From contig JBCDCE010000048.1 of assembly GCA_039182515.1 (NCBI GenBank), forward strand, positions 1 to 30,535: DNA of 30,535 nucleotides. Reading direction: 5' to 3'. How positions within the stretch are numbered: position 1 is the stretch's first letter; every line of letters starts with the position of its first letter. The position numbers and the translations under genes were made by a program. The notes below the pieces were generated by a model. It searched no databases, had not been told where the DNA came from, and saw only the letters and a list, made by a program, of their open reading frames with translations. Shown here one piece after another: positions 1 to 7,203 of this stretch. The stretch is from JBCDCE01 sp039182515 (GTDB taxonomy: Bacteria; Pseudomonadota; Alphaproteobacteria; Rhodobacterales; Rhodobacteraceae).

Positions 1-100
1 ATGCCTAACGATTTTTGGAAAAACCATCGCGTTGGCCTTTTTGAAACTCACCTGCGGGCGCTAGTCGGATGGGCCCGTAACAACGCCCCCCAGTGCCGCC

Positions 101-231
101 GGCCCGCGCCCGACCTCCCCCCGGGAGGGCGCTTTGAGGCGTCTTTCTGCATGAATACGGGTTTAGCCAAATCTCGACCATAGATCGCATGGAACGAAAC
201 ATTGTGCGCCCACCCGAGGTCGGGCGCGGCC
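101..231. repeat. GC-rich inverted repeat in gene-free left end
   Basis: The 17-bp arm at 101-117 (GGCCCGCGCCCGACCTC) matches the reverse complement of 216-231 with one extra base, leaving about 98 bp between arms. A further short GC stem lies at 118-133. GC-rich interspersed sequences of this look occur between genes in Roseobacter genomes; that comparison is from general knowledge. The reading frames across 1-540 show no domain, conserved motif or ribosome binding site, so I see no gene here. Confidence 0.5.
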
Positions 232-343
232 TTTTGAATTGATATGTTCCCGACCCCGTTTTGGGTTCGACGCCAACGTGATCCACAGAGCGTAGAAAAC
301 GAGGGCTAACCGGTCGAAATAGCTGTTAATAGGACGCACCGAA

Positions 344-525
344 CGGACCGGACGCAAGCCGCTCCGACACCTGCCCGTTCCATACCAGTCCCAAGCGGGC
401 TGGTGTTTTGGCCTCTTTGGCAAACAGAATTTTTGTTGGATGTGCTTGGCGACTATAAACCGCGCCAAAGGACCTTCAGAGCACCACCCCACGGGCAGGT
501 GTCGGAGCGACTTGGGTCCGGTTTG
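344..525. repeat. Inverted repeat, 35-bp arms around 112 bp (MITE-like or IS remnant)
   Basis: The left arm 344-378 and right arm 491-525 are inverted copies matching at 31 of 35 positions; the shared core reads CGGGCAGGTGTCGGAGCG on the right arm. The 112-bp interior has no open frame with recognisable content, only a short TTTGGC direct repeat and a CCAG/CTGG pair. Size and arms fit a miniature inverted-repeat element or an internally deleted insertion sequence. No clear target duplication was seen at the ends. A cruciform or transcript hairpin role is also possible. Confidence 0.6.
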
Positions 526-563
526 CGGACAAAGCTGTCATCCCCCTCAATACGATATTGAGT

Positions 564-1037
564 TTACCTGAGAACATTTACGGCTTCGACTTGTTCTCCG
601 ATCCAGCAAAAAAGGTCAAAAAAGCGTTCCATGTCAGTCGGCATAAGATGGATTTCAGTTCCCAAACTGCTATCGAAGGATGCCCCGTCGTCGTGATGAA
701 GGCTGTTGCGTATCTTCCGGTAGCTTTCAAGGGCGCCTAGGTATTTGTCAGGAATCTCAACGTTGTTGTTCTCAAGCCAAACCTTAAGCGAGACCTTTCG
801 GTTCAGTTTTACACTCTGATCTTTCAGCCATTTTTCGAGGCAACCTTCGTAGCGTGGGAAAAACGCCCACCCTAGCTCTATAACTTGAGATGTAATTTGA
901 TCGGATCGAGAAAACTCAAATCCGTATTGCCTGATTGTTCCTGTTTGCAGTTTTTCTTCTAAAGGCAAAGCCGCGACAGCATGATGGTATGCTGCCCGAG
1001 AGTGCATCAGATTATTCTTCAGTAAATCCGCAGACAT
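564..1037 (-). CDS. Orphan HEPN-like protein, hypothetical
   Basis: A 157-residue protein with no family I can name with certainty. Residues 100-116 form a helix-like stretch containing IRNSLHH (Arg110, Asn111, His114/His115). An Arg followed by a polar residue and a His four to six positions on is the hallmark of HEPN ribonuclease-type domains, so HEPN membership is plausible but not proven. The rest is mostly alpha-helical with many charged and aromatic residues, and no signal peptide or membrane segment. The start at 1037 is chosen because AAGGA lies 8 bases upstream; an earlier ATG at 1118 has no ribosome binding site. The gene is more AT-rich than its neighbours, stands alone, and lies beside the inverted repeat at 344-525, which suggests acquisition by transfer. 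No partner nucleotidyltransferase (MNT) antitoxin is visible. Confidence 0.6.
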   Translation of the reverse strand: MSADLLKNNLMHSRAAYHHAVAALPLEEKLQTGTIRQYGFEFSRSDQITSQVIELGWAFFPRYEGCLEKWLKDQSVKLNRKVSLKVWLENNNVEIPDKYLGALESYRKIRNSLHHDDGASFDSSLGTEIHLMPTDMERFFDLFCWIGEQVEAVNVLR

Positions 1038-1153
1038 TTTTTCGATCCTTCGTAAGTGGGTCTGTGAGGAGGACGCTACAGAAGTACGAGACCGACCGTA
1101 AGGGCTCGAAGCCGACATTTGCTACAAAGCGCAAGCGCCGATCAAAGCGGAGC

Positions 1154-2578
1154 TTAGCCCGTTTCAGATCCACCCACGGTCAAACCGGAGATTGCGAGCG
1201 TGGGTTGGCCTACGCCCACGGGCACCCATTGGCCGGCCTTGCCGCAATTGCCGATTCCTGGGTCAAGCTCCATGTCGTTGCCGATGGCTGTGATGCCTTT
1301 GAGGGCAGTGGCCCCGTCCCCGATCAGGGTTGCGCCTTTGATGGGGGCGCCGACTTTGCCGTTCTCGACTTGGTAAGCCTCGGTGCAGGAAAACACGAAC
1401 TTACCATTGGTGATATCCACCTGACCGCCGCCGAAGCCCACGGCGTAGATGCCGTCTTTGAGGTCCGCGAGAATGTCCTTCGGCGCGTCTTGGCCGGAGA
1501 CCATGTAGGTGTTGGTCATGCGCGGCATGGGGATGTGTTGAAAGCTCTCGCGACGCCCGTTGCCGGTCGGAGCCACGTCCATCAGGCGCGCGTTTTGGCG
1601 GTCTTGCATGTAGCCCACCAGAACGCCGTCCTCGATCAGAGTGTTTTTGCCAGACGGCGTGCCTTCGTCATCAATTGTCAAAGATCCGCGCCGATCTGGG
1701 ATCGTGCCGTCGTCCAAAACTGTCACGCCTTTCGAGGCGATCTGTTTGCCCATGAGACCAGCAAAAGCAGATGTGCCTTTGCGGTTAAAATCGCCCTCAA
1801 GCCCGTGCCCGATGGCCTCGTGCAGCAAAATGCCGGGCCAACCTGGGCCAAGCACCACATCCATCATACCTGCCTTGGCCGGGACGGCGTCGAGGTTAAG
1901 AACGGCGATGCGCAGCGCTTCTTGCGCCATGCTTTGCCAGGTAGCGGGGTCCATGAGGCTCGTGAGATCATGGCGACCGCCTTTGCCCGCGCTGCCTTGC
2001 TCGCGCCGCCCGTTGTGCTCGACAATCACAGATATATTGAGCCGCGCCATAGGGCGCGCATCACGTGTGAGCTGGCCATCTTGGCGCAAAATCTCAACTT
2101 CTTGGAAGGTTGCCGCCAGAGTTGCTGAGGCCTGCACAACGCGGGGATCGAGACCGCGCAGGTAAGCGTCGATCTCTTTGAGGCAATCAAGCTTGACCGA
2201 AAAGGCCGCGCCCTCCAAGGGGCTTTGATCCTCATAGAGCACCGTATTGGTGGCCTGAGGGGCCATCGCCAACGTACCACCGCCATCGCCCACGGCGAGC
2301 CGGGCGGTCTCCACCGCGCGTTTGATCGCGGATTCGGACAATTCTGTTGAATGCGCATAGCCCGAAACGTCACCGCGAACCGCGCGCAGTCCAAAGCCCT
2401 CGATGGCATCATACGAGGCGCGTTTGACCCGACTGTCGTCAAAAACGATGGATTCAGACCGCCTGCGCTCAAGAAAGAGCTCGCCATCATCTGCGCCCGC
2501 GAGCGTACCCGCCAGGATGCGCTGTGTGGCCTCAAGATCGAGGGTGGTTTCAAAGGGGCGGAAACGCGGCTGCGACAA
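1154..2578 (-). CDS. tldD: TldD zinc metalloprotease
   Basis: A 474-residue protein, close to the usual TldD length of about 480. TldD is the catalytic partner of TldE (PmbA); the heterodimer degrades unfolded peptides and trims modified peptides in the cytoplasm. The zinc motif HEAIGH is at residues 253-258 and the conserved Cys of the metal site is at about 398 (FVFSCTEAYQ), so the enzyme should be active. No TldE gene lies in the window. The start is a TTG at 2578 with GGAG 8 bases upstream. It diverges from the cytochrome oxidase genes, with 2579-2784 between them as a shared promoter region. Next to cta genes is a common place for tldD in this family of bacteria. Confidence 0.95.
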   Translation of the reverse strand: MSQPRFRPFETTLDLEATQRILAGTLAGADDGELFLERRRSESIVFDDSRVKRASYDAIEGFGLRAVRGDVSGYAHSTELSESAIKRAVETARLAVGDGGGTLAMAPQATNTVLYEDQSPLEGAAFSVKLDCLKEIDAYLRGLDPRVVQASATLAATFQEVEILRQDGQLTRDARPMARLNISVIVEHNGRREQGSAGKGGRHDLTSLMDPATWQSMAQEALRIAVLNLDAVPAKAGMMDVVLGPGWPGILLHEAIGHGLEGDFNRKGTSAFAGLMGKQIASKGVTVLDDGTIPDRRGSLTIDDEGTPSGKNTLIEDGVLVGYMQDRQNARLMDVAPTGNGRRESFQHIPMPRMTNTYMVSGQDAPKDILADLKDGIYAVGFGGGQVDITNGKFVFSCTEAYQVENGKVGAPIKGATLIGDGATALKGITAIGNDMELDPGIGNCGKAGQWVPVGVGQPTLAISGLTVGGSETG

Positions 2579-2784
2579 AGGCTCTCTCCTGGTGCAAATT
2601 CGGGGCGATTTAGGGGCTCAGAGTGTCTTGAGCGTCCGTTTGCCGCAACCCGGAATGTTGAGGTGTTGAGCTTGATATGGTTTGGAGTGCTCTGAATACA
2701 AAGAGATTCCGCCCCGCGCCTTGAGTTTTTGTGGAAAAGCCCTAACGCGTGCGAGGCGCGGCACCACCATATGGGACGATGCAG

Positions 2785-3693
2785 ATGCGTTTTTGGACTT
2801 CATTTTTGGGCTTGGCGGCTCTGACCTCAGCAACAGCTGCGCGCGCGCAGGAGGTTGTCGGTGTGCCGGTTGACCGTGGCACGGGCTTTCAGCCTGCTGT
2901 GACGGAACTGGCGCGGGACATTCAATGGCTCGATGGCATGGTCAACATCATCATCTTCGCCATTGTGGTCTTTGTAACCGCGCTCTTGGCCTTCGTTATT
3001 ATCCGCTACAACCGGCGCTCAAATCCGAACCCAGCAAGCTTCACGCACAATTCGCCGCTCGAGGTGGCTTGGACGGTCATTCCGATTGTGATCCTTGTGT
3101 TCATCGGGGCCTTTTCGCTGCCGGTGCTCTTCAAACAGCAAGAGATCCCAGAAGGCGACATCACCATCAAAGTCACAGGATACCAGTGGTATTGGGGCTA
3201 TGAGTACGTCGATGAAGGCTTTTACTTCGACAGCTACATGGTCGGGCACCCAGCCACTGTAAGCTCCGACGCAGAAAAAGCCGGTGTTCGCCCCTATGTC
3301 CTGAACGCTGCCATGGAGGGCCTGTTGGGTGACTACGGTTATAGCCGCAACGAATGGCTCTTGGCGACCGACACGGCGGTGGTGGTGCCCGTCGGCAAAA
3401 CGATTGTCATGCAAGTGACGGCCGCTGACGTGATTCACTCGTGGAAGATCCCAGCCTTTGGCGTGATGCAAGATGCGGTGCCTGGCCGTTTGGCGGAGCT
3501 GTGGTTCAAAGCCGAACGCGAAGGCGTGTATTTTGGGCAGTGCTCAGAGCTCTGCGGCAAAGACCACGCCTATATGCCAATCACTGTGAAGGTGGTCTCA
3601 GAGGAGGCTTATGAGGCTTGGTTGCTCGAGGCCAAAGAGGAATATGCTCTGGCTCCAGCTGCAGATGCCGCTTACCAAGTGGCAATGAAGTAA
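2785..3693 (+). CDS. ctaC: Cytochrome c oxidase subunit II
   Basis: Subunit II of the aa3-type terminal oxidase; it takes electrons from cytochrome c through its periplasmic CuA centre and passes them to subunit I. With the start at 2785 the protein has 302 residues: a signal peptide (about 1-22, ending ARAQ), two transmembrane helices, the aromatic QWYWGYEY stretch, and the CuA ligands in CSELCGKDHAYM (Cys253, Cys257, His261, Met264), with the upstream ligand His in IHSWKIP. ATG 2785 lies 8 bases after GGGA; ATG 2779 (two residues longer) is an alternative, and 2749 is less likely. Subunit I (ctaD) is not in the window, as is usual in this group. A strong intrinsic terminator follows. Confidence 0.96.
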   Translation: MRFWTSFLGLAALTSATAARAQEVVGVPVDRGTGFQPAVTELARDIQWLDGMVNIIIFAIVVFVTALLAFVIIRYNRRSNPNPASFTHNSPLEVAWTVIPIVILVFIGAFSLPVLFKQQEIPEGDITIKVTGYQWYWGYEYVDEGFYFDSYMVGHPATVSSDAEKAGVRPYVLNAAMEGLLGDYGYSRNEWLLATDTAVVVPVGKTIVMQVTAADVIHSWKIPAFGVMQDAVPGRLAELWFKAEREGVYFGQCSELCGKDHAYMPITVKVVSEEAYEAWLLEAKEEYALAPAADAAYQVAMK

Positions 3694-3702
3694 TCCAATT
3701 GT

Positions 3703-3734
3703 GTCTGCGCCTGGTCGGCGCAGACGCGTTTTTT
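3703..3734 (+). terminator. Intrinsic terminator between ctaC and ctaB
   Basis: A perfect 8-bp stem (GTCTGCGC at 3703-3710, GCGCAGAC at 3718-3725) with a 7-base loop is followed by GCG and six T residues (3729-3734). This is a textbook Rho-independent terminator. It sits only 10 bases before the ctaB start codon, so the ctaB translation start (AAGG just after the T run) abuts it. It probably lowers transcription of the assembly genes relative to the structural gene ctaC. Confidence 0.88.
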
Positions 3735-3744
3735 AAGGCTCACT

Positions 3745-4704
3745 ATGACAGACGCAACGCTCCATACCGCCCATGCCGCTGGAGAGATCCAGGCGGACCC
3801 AGAGTTTGGGGATTTCTTTGCGCTCCTAAAACCACGCGTGATGTCCCTGGTGGTGTTCACAGCCTTTGCAGGGCTTCTCGTCGCACCGGTGGCACTGCAT
3901 CCTTTTGTGGGCTTTTGCGCAATCCTTTTTATTGCGGTTGGGGCCGGGGGATCTGGCGCGCTCAATATGTGGTGGGACGCCGACATCGACGCGGTCATGT
4001 CGCGCACCAAAAAGCGCCCCGTACCATCAGGCCGCGTTACGGCGGGTGATGCTTTGGCCCTGGGTTTGGCACTCTCGGGCTTTTCTGTGGTGCTGTTGGC
4101 GCTGGCGACAAATCTCCTGGCCGGAGCGCTTCTGGCATTTACGATCTTCTTTTATGCCGTGATCTACTCGATGTGGCTCAAACGAGCCACGCCGCAAAAC
4201 ATCGTGATTGGCGGCGCTGCGGGCGCATTTCCTCCCATGATTGGTTGGGTGGCGGCCACGGGCTCTGTGTCCATTGAAGCCGTTTTGATGTTTGGGGTGA
4301 TCTTTATGTGGACACCGCCGCATTTCTGGGCGCTCGCGCTCTTTTTGAAAGACGACTACCACATCGCCGAAGTCCCAATGCTGACCGTCACACACGGACG
4401 CAAGACGACTCGTTTGCAGATCTTGATCTACACTGTGCTTCTGGCGCCTGTGGCCCTTGCTTTGGCCTTCACGCCTGTGGGTGGCCCGATCTATCTTGCG
4501 GCCGCTTTGGGCATGAACCTGTGGTTCCTCTGGGGCGCTGTTGCGATCTTCCGGCGCAGCGAAGAGGTGGCGCAAGCCGACAATTACAAGGTCGAGAAGG
4601 CCGTGTTTAAGTGCTCGCTCTACTATCTCTTTGTGCTTTTTGGCGCCTTGATCGCGGATGCAGCCTTCGGCCTGCAAGGCCAGGTTTTGGGTATGTTATC
4701 ATGA
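3745..4704 (+). CDS. ctaB: Protoheme IX farnesyltransferase (heme O synthase)
   Basis: Adds a farnesyl group to heme B to give heme O, the precursor of heme A in cytochrome oxidase; an inner-membrane enzyme of the UbiA prenyltransferase family. The 319-residue protein is rich in hydrophobic helices (about nine) and has the prenyl-diphosphate/Mg-binding motif NMWWDADIDAVMSRTKKRP near residues 74-92. A cytoplasmic N-terminal extension of about 25 residues precedes the first helix. The stop overlaps the start of the next small gene (ATGA at 4701-4704), indicating translational coupling. It lies in the ctaC-ctaB-ctaG-ctaE order typical of alphaproteobacteria. Confidence 0.96.
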   Translation: MTDATLHTAHAAGEIQADPEFGDFFALLKPRVMSLVVFTAFAGLLVAPVALHPFVGFCAILFIAVGAGGSGALNMWWDADIDAVMSRTKKRPVPSGRVTAGDALALGLALSGFSVVLLALATNLLAGALLAFTIFFYAVIYSMWLKRATPQNIVIGGAAGAFPPMIGWVAATGSVSIEAVLMFGVIFMWTPPHFWALALFLKDDYHIAEVPMLTVTHGRKTTRLQILIYTVLLAPVALALAFTPVGGPIYLAAALGMNLWFLWGAVAIFRRSEEVAQADNYKVEKAVFKCSLYYLFVLFGALIADAAFGLQGQVLGMLS

Positions 4705-4904
4705 GCCAGTTTCGCGAAGATCATCCCCTCCATGTGCGGCGTGGGCCGCGCAACTCAGCCGTGGCGGCCTGCCTGGTTGGGCTCATCGTGATCGTTTTTG
4801 GGCTTACCTATGTTAAGATCACCTCCGGCGGCAGCTTAGAAGGGTTTGATCACGCGGTACGTCCCGGTCTGGCTGAGCAGGGTACGGTGAAAACCGATGG
4901 TTGA
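4701..4904 (+). CDS. Small membrane protein of the oxidase cluster (CoxF-like)
   Basis: A 67-residue protein: a basic N-terminus (HVRRGPRN), one transmembrane helix (about residues 19-42, AVAACLVGLIVIVFGLTYVK) and a short polar tail of about 25 residues. Alphaproteobacterial cta operons carry such a small single-helix protein between ctaB and ctaG, sometimes called CoxF; its role in oxidase assembly is not established. It overlaps the ctaB stop by four bases and runs 8 bases into ctaG, so it is translated as part of the operon. Homology to CoxF rests on position and topology, not on a clear motif. Confidence 0.85.
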   Translation: MSQFREDHPLHVRRGPRNSAVAACLVGLIVIVFGLTYVKITSGGSLEGFDHAVRPGLAEQGTVKTDG

Positions 4905-5469
4905 TGCCAAGCAAAAGACCGTGATGCGCCTTGTGGGCGTGGTGGTGGTGATGGGCGCTTTGGCCTGGGCCTCTGTGCCGCTTTACGATCTTTTCTGTCG
5001 CGTGACGGGTTTTGGCGGAACCACAAACCAGCGTGCTGAAAACACAAGCGAGATTTTGGATCAAACCATCAAAGTGCGCTTTGACGCCTCTGTCGCCTCC
5101 GATATGCCTTGGACCTTCAAGCCCGTTGATCGGCTTATGGAGGTCCGCTTAGGTGAAACTGGGCTGGCCTTTTATGAGGCGCATAATCCTACAAACAAAC
5201 CGATCATGGGCACTGCGAGCTTTAACGTAACGCCCTATGCCGCCGGCGCTTTCTTCTCCAAGATTCAATGCTTTTGCTTTGAAGAGCAGATCTTGCAACC
5301 CGGTGAAACCATGACAATGCCCGTAAGCTTCTTCGTGGATCCAGAGATCCTGACCGACCGCGAAGGTCAATATGTGCATACCATCACACTCAGTTACACC
5401 TTCCACAAATCCGATCTCGAACCTGAGACGCAAGCCGCACTCGAGACCGCAACACCAACGCTCCAATAA
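4897..5469 (+). CDS. ctaG: Cytochrome c oxidase assembly protein CtaG (Cox11 family)
   Basis: Copper chaperone that delivers copper to the CuB site of subunit I. The 190-residue protein has one N-terminal membrane anchor (about residues 10-30) followed by VPLYDLFCRVTGFGGTT, the Cox11 signature, and a periplasmic beta-barrel domain. The copper-binding Cys pair is in IQCFCFEEQ. Length is normal for the family. The ATG at 4897 overlaps the end of the upstream small gene. Periplasmic-side location is inferred from the single anchor. Confidence 0.95.
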   Translation: MVDAKQKTVMRLVGVVVVMGALAWASVPLYDLFCRVTGFGGTTNQRAENTSEILDQTIKVRFDASVASDMPWTFKPVDRLMEVRLGETGLAFYEAHNPTNKPIMGTASFNVTPYAAGAFFSKIQCFCFEEQILQPGETMTMPVSFFVDPEILTDREGQYVHTITLSYTFHKSDLEPETQAALETATPTLQ

Positions 5470-5489
5470 TTGCCAGAGGACAGCGCAAC

Positions 5490-6296
5490 ATGGCACATGT
5501 GAAAAACCACGATTACCACATCCTAAATCCGAGCGTTTGGCCTTTTGTGGGCGCGGTCGCAGGCTTCTTTATGCTCGTTGGTGCGGTCATTTGGATGCAT
5601 GACAGCGGTCCTTGGCTCTTCTTAGCGGGCTTTGCAGGCGTGCTTTATGTGATGTTTGCGTGGTGGTCGGATACAATCGACGACAATGCCGAAGGGCACC
5701 ACACACCGGTTGTAAAGATCGGCCTGCGGTACGGCTTTATCCTCTTCATCATGTCGGAAATTATGTTTTTCGCGGCGTGGTTTTGGAGCTTCTTCAAGCA
5801 TGCGCTGTATCCGATGGACCCAAACGGGCTGAGCCCGGCTGTAGACGGCGTTTGGCCGCCTGTGGGCATCGAGACTTTTGATCCTTGGCACTTGCCGTTG
5901 ATCAACACACTGATCTTGTTGTGCTCGGGAGCCGCAGCAACCTGGGCGCACCATGCGCTTGTGCATGAAGACAACCGTCAAGATATCAAGTCGGGACTGT
6001 GGCTGGCCATCGGGCTCGGCGCGATCTTCACCTATTTCCAGGCCTACGAATATTCCCATGCGGCCTTCGGGTTCTCTGGCAATATCTATGGTGCGAACTT
6101 CTTTATGGCCACGGGCTTTCACGGCGCTCATGTGATCATCGGGACGATCTTCCTCGCGGTGTGCCTTTTTAGAACCTACAAGGGGCATTTTACTGCGGAC
6201 AACCACACAGGCTTTGAAGCAGCCGCTTGGTACTGGCACTTCGTGGACGTGGTCTGGCTGTTCTTGTTTGCAGCAGTCTACATTTGGGGCGGCTGA
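5490..6296 (+). CDS. ctaE: Cytochrome c oxidase subunit III
   Basis: Integral-membrane subunit III of the aa3 oxidase, which stabilises the enzyme during turnover and binds lipids. The 268-residue protein has the seven-helix pattern of the family, the N-terminal HDYHILNPSVWP stretch, and the conserved C-terminal WYWHFVDVVWLFLF. GAGGA lies 9 bases upstream of the ATG. It follows ctaG by 20 bases and closes the oxidase block; a GCGTTAA/TTAACGC stem overlaps its stop codon. Confidence 0.96.
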   Translation: MAHVKNHDYHILNPSVWPFVGAVAGFFMLVGAVIWMHDSGPWLFLAGFAGVLYVMFAWWSDTIDDNAEGHHTPVVKIGLRYGFILFIMSEIMFFAAWFWSFFKHALYPMDPNGLSPAVDGVWPPVGIETFDPWHLPLINTLILLCSGAAATWAHHALVHEDNRQDIKSGLWLAIGLGAIFTYFQAYEYSHAAFGFSGNIYGANFFMATGFHGAHVIIGTIFLAVCLFRTYKGHFTADNHTGFEAAAWYWHFVDVVWLFLFAAVYIWGG

Positions 6297-6297
6297 G

Positions 6298-6318
6298 GCG
6301 TTAAGTTTGCTTTAACGC
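6298..6318. other. Stem-loop at the end of ctaE
   Basis: A 7-bp perfect stem, GCGTTAA (6298-6304) and TTAACGC (6312-6318), with a 7-base loop. No T run follows, so it is at best a weak or Rho-dependent terminator or an mRNA 3'-end stabiliser. Its right arm is also the first part of the dispersed element at 6312-6375. Confidence 0.5.
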
Positions 6319-6375
6319 GCCTTTGAAGCGGCCCTCTCCCTACCACCCTTTATTGTTGGGTGAGTCGGTGAAGAT
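6312..6375 (+). repeat. Dispersed ~65-bp element, copy 1
   Basis: This stretch matches the minus strand of 10622-10686. A 20-bp core (6331-6350, GCCCTCTCCCTACCACCCTT) is identical in both, and similarity extends from a TTAACG on the left to GAAGAT/GAGAT on the right, with about 80 percent identity across the central 54 bases. It lies between ctaE and SURF1. No insertion-sequence hallmark (terminal inverted repeats, transposase) is visible. Confidence 0.65.
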
Positions 6376-6519
6376 AGCCTGAATTTCAAAAGGTTGCCGG
6401 TGAAAAGAAAAGTTGGATTTGTTTCAAATTGAAGACGTTTGAAAATCCTATGAACCAAGCGCGCGAGGCCGGGACCTATGTCACGGCCTCGCACTCCTTT
6501 TAGTAAAGGGCCCAATCCC

Positions 6520-7203
6520 ATGCGCTTTGTTGCGCCTCTCTTTCTAGGCATTGCTGGCTGCGCGATACTTCTCTGGCTGGGCTTTTGGCAAATGAGCCGT
6601 CTAGAGTGGAAAGAGGGCGTTCTGGCTGAGATAGAGCTCAAGATTGCCGCCAATCCCGTAGCTCTTCCCGAACGTCCAAATCCGGATCAAGATCGGTTTT
6701 TGCCCGTGACGGCGTCGGGCCAATTCCAAGGCGCGCCTTTGAGGATTTTGGTCAGTCAAAAGCACATTGGCGCAGGCTACCGCTTGATCCAACCGTTCCA
6801 TACAGACGGGCGCAGGATCCTTGTGGATCGCGGTTTTATTCCTGTGGACGAGGAAATGCCGGCAACGCCCGCGGGTGGGCTGACTGTGGCTGGAAATCTG
6901 CATTGGCCTGATGAGGTTGACGACTTCACGCCTGCACCAGAGTTTGACAAAAACCTCGCCTTCGCGCGTGATGTACCGACCCTGGCCGCGCACTTTGGCA
7001 CAGAAGAAACCTTTGTGGTTGCTTCCTCCCTCTGGCCGTCTGAGCCCGAGGTCACGCCGCTCCCTGTGAGCACAGAGGGCATCCCAAACGACCATTTAGA
7101 ATATGCAGTAACATGGTTTTCTCTCAGCCTGGTCTGGTTGGGGATGACAGGGCTTTGGCTCTGGCGTATGGCTCGCCCGCGAAGTGGTAAGGAAGAGATC
7201 TGA
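6520..7203 (+). CDS. SURF1 family cytochrome oxidase biogenesis protein
   Basis: SURF1 helps heme A insertion into subunit I of heme-copper oxidases. The 227-residue protein has the expected two-anchor topology: an N-terminal helix (about 4-22, ending LGFWQMSRLEWK, the SURF1 signature) and a C-terminal helix (about 190-213, WFSLSLVWLGMTGLWLW), with a periplasmic domain between. RILVDRGFIPVDE is another conserved SURF1 segment. ATG 6520 is preferred because AAGGG precedes it by 9 bases and it places the helix at the N-terminus; ATG 6478 adds 14 unlikely residues. Its TGA overlaps the thrC ATG. Confidence 0.92.
   Translation: MRFVAPLFLGIAGCAILLWLGFWQMSRLEWKEGVLAEIELKIAANPVALPERPNPDQDRFLPVTASGQFQGAPLRILVSQKHIGAGYRLIQPFHTDGRRILVDRGFIPVDEEMPATPAGGLTVAGNLHWPDEVDDFTPAPEFDKNLAFARDVPTLAAHFGTEETFVVASSLWPSEPEVTPLPVSTEGIPNDHLEYAVTWFSLSLVWLGMTGLWLWRMARPRSGKEEI

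Noticed and set aside
1..183. 60-codon open frame at the window start
   Set aside because: Crosses GC-rich inverted repeats, has no visible ribosome binding site within the window and no recognisable family.
163..492. 109-codon minus-strand frame across the left inverted repeat
   Set aside because: Low-complexity composition, overlaps the repeat arm, no motif or binding site.
935..2128. 397-codon plus-strand frame opposite tldD
   Set aside because: Shadow of tldD on the opposite strand, with typical antisense composition and no domain.
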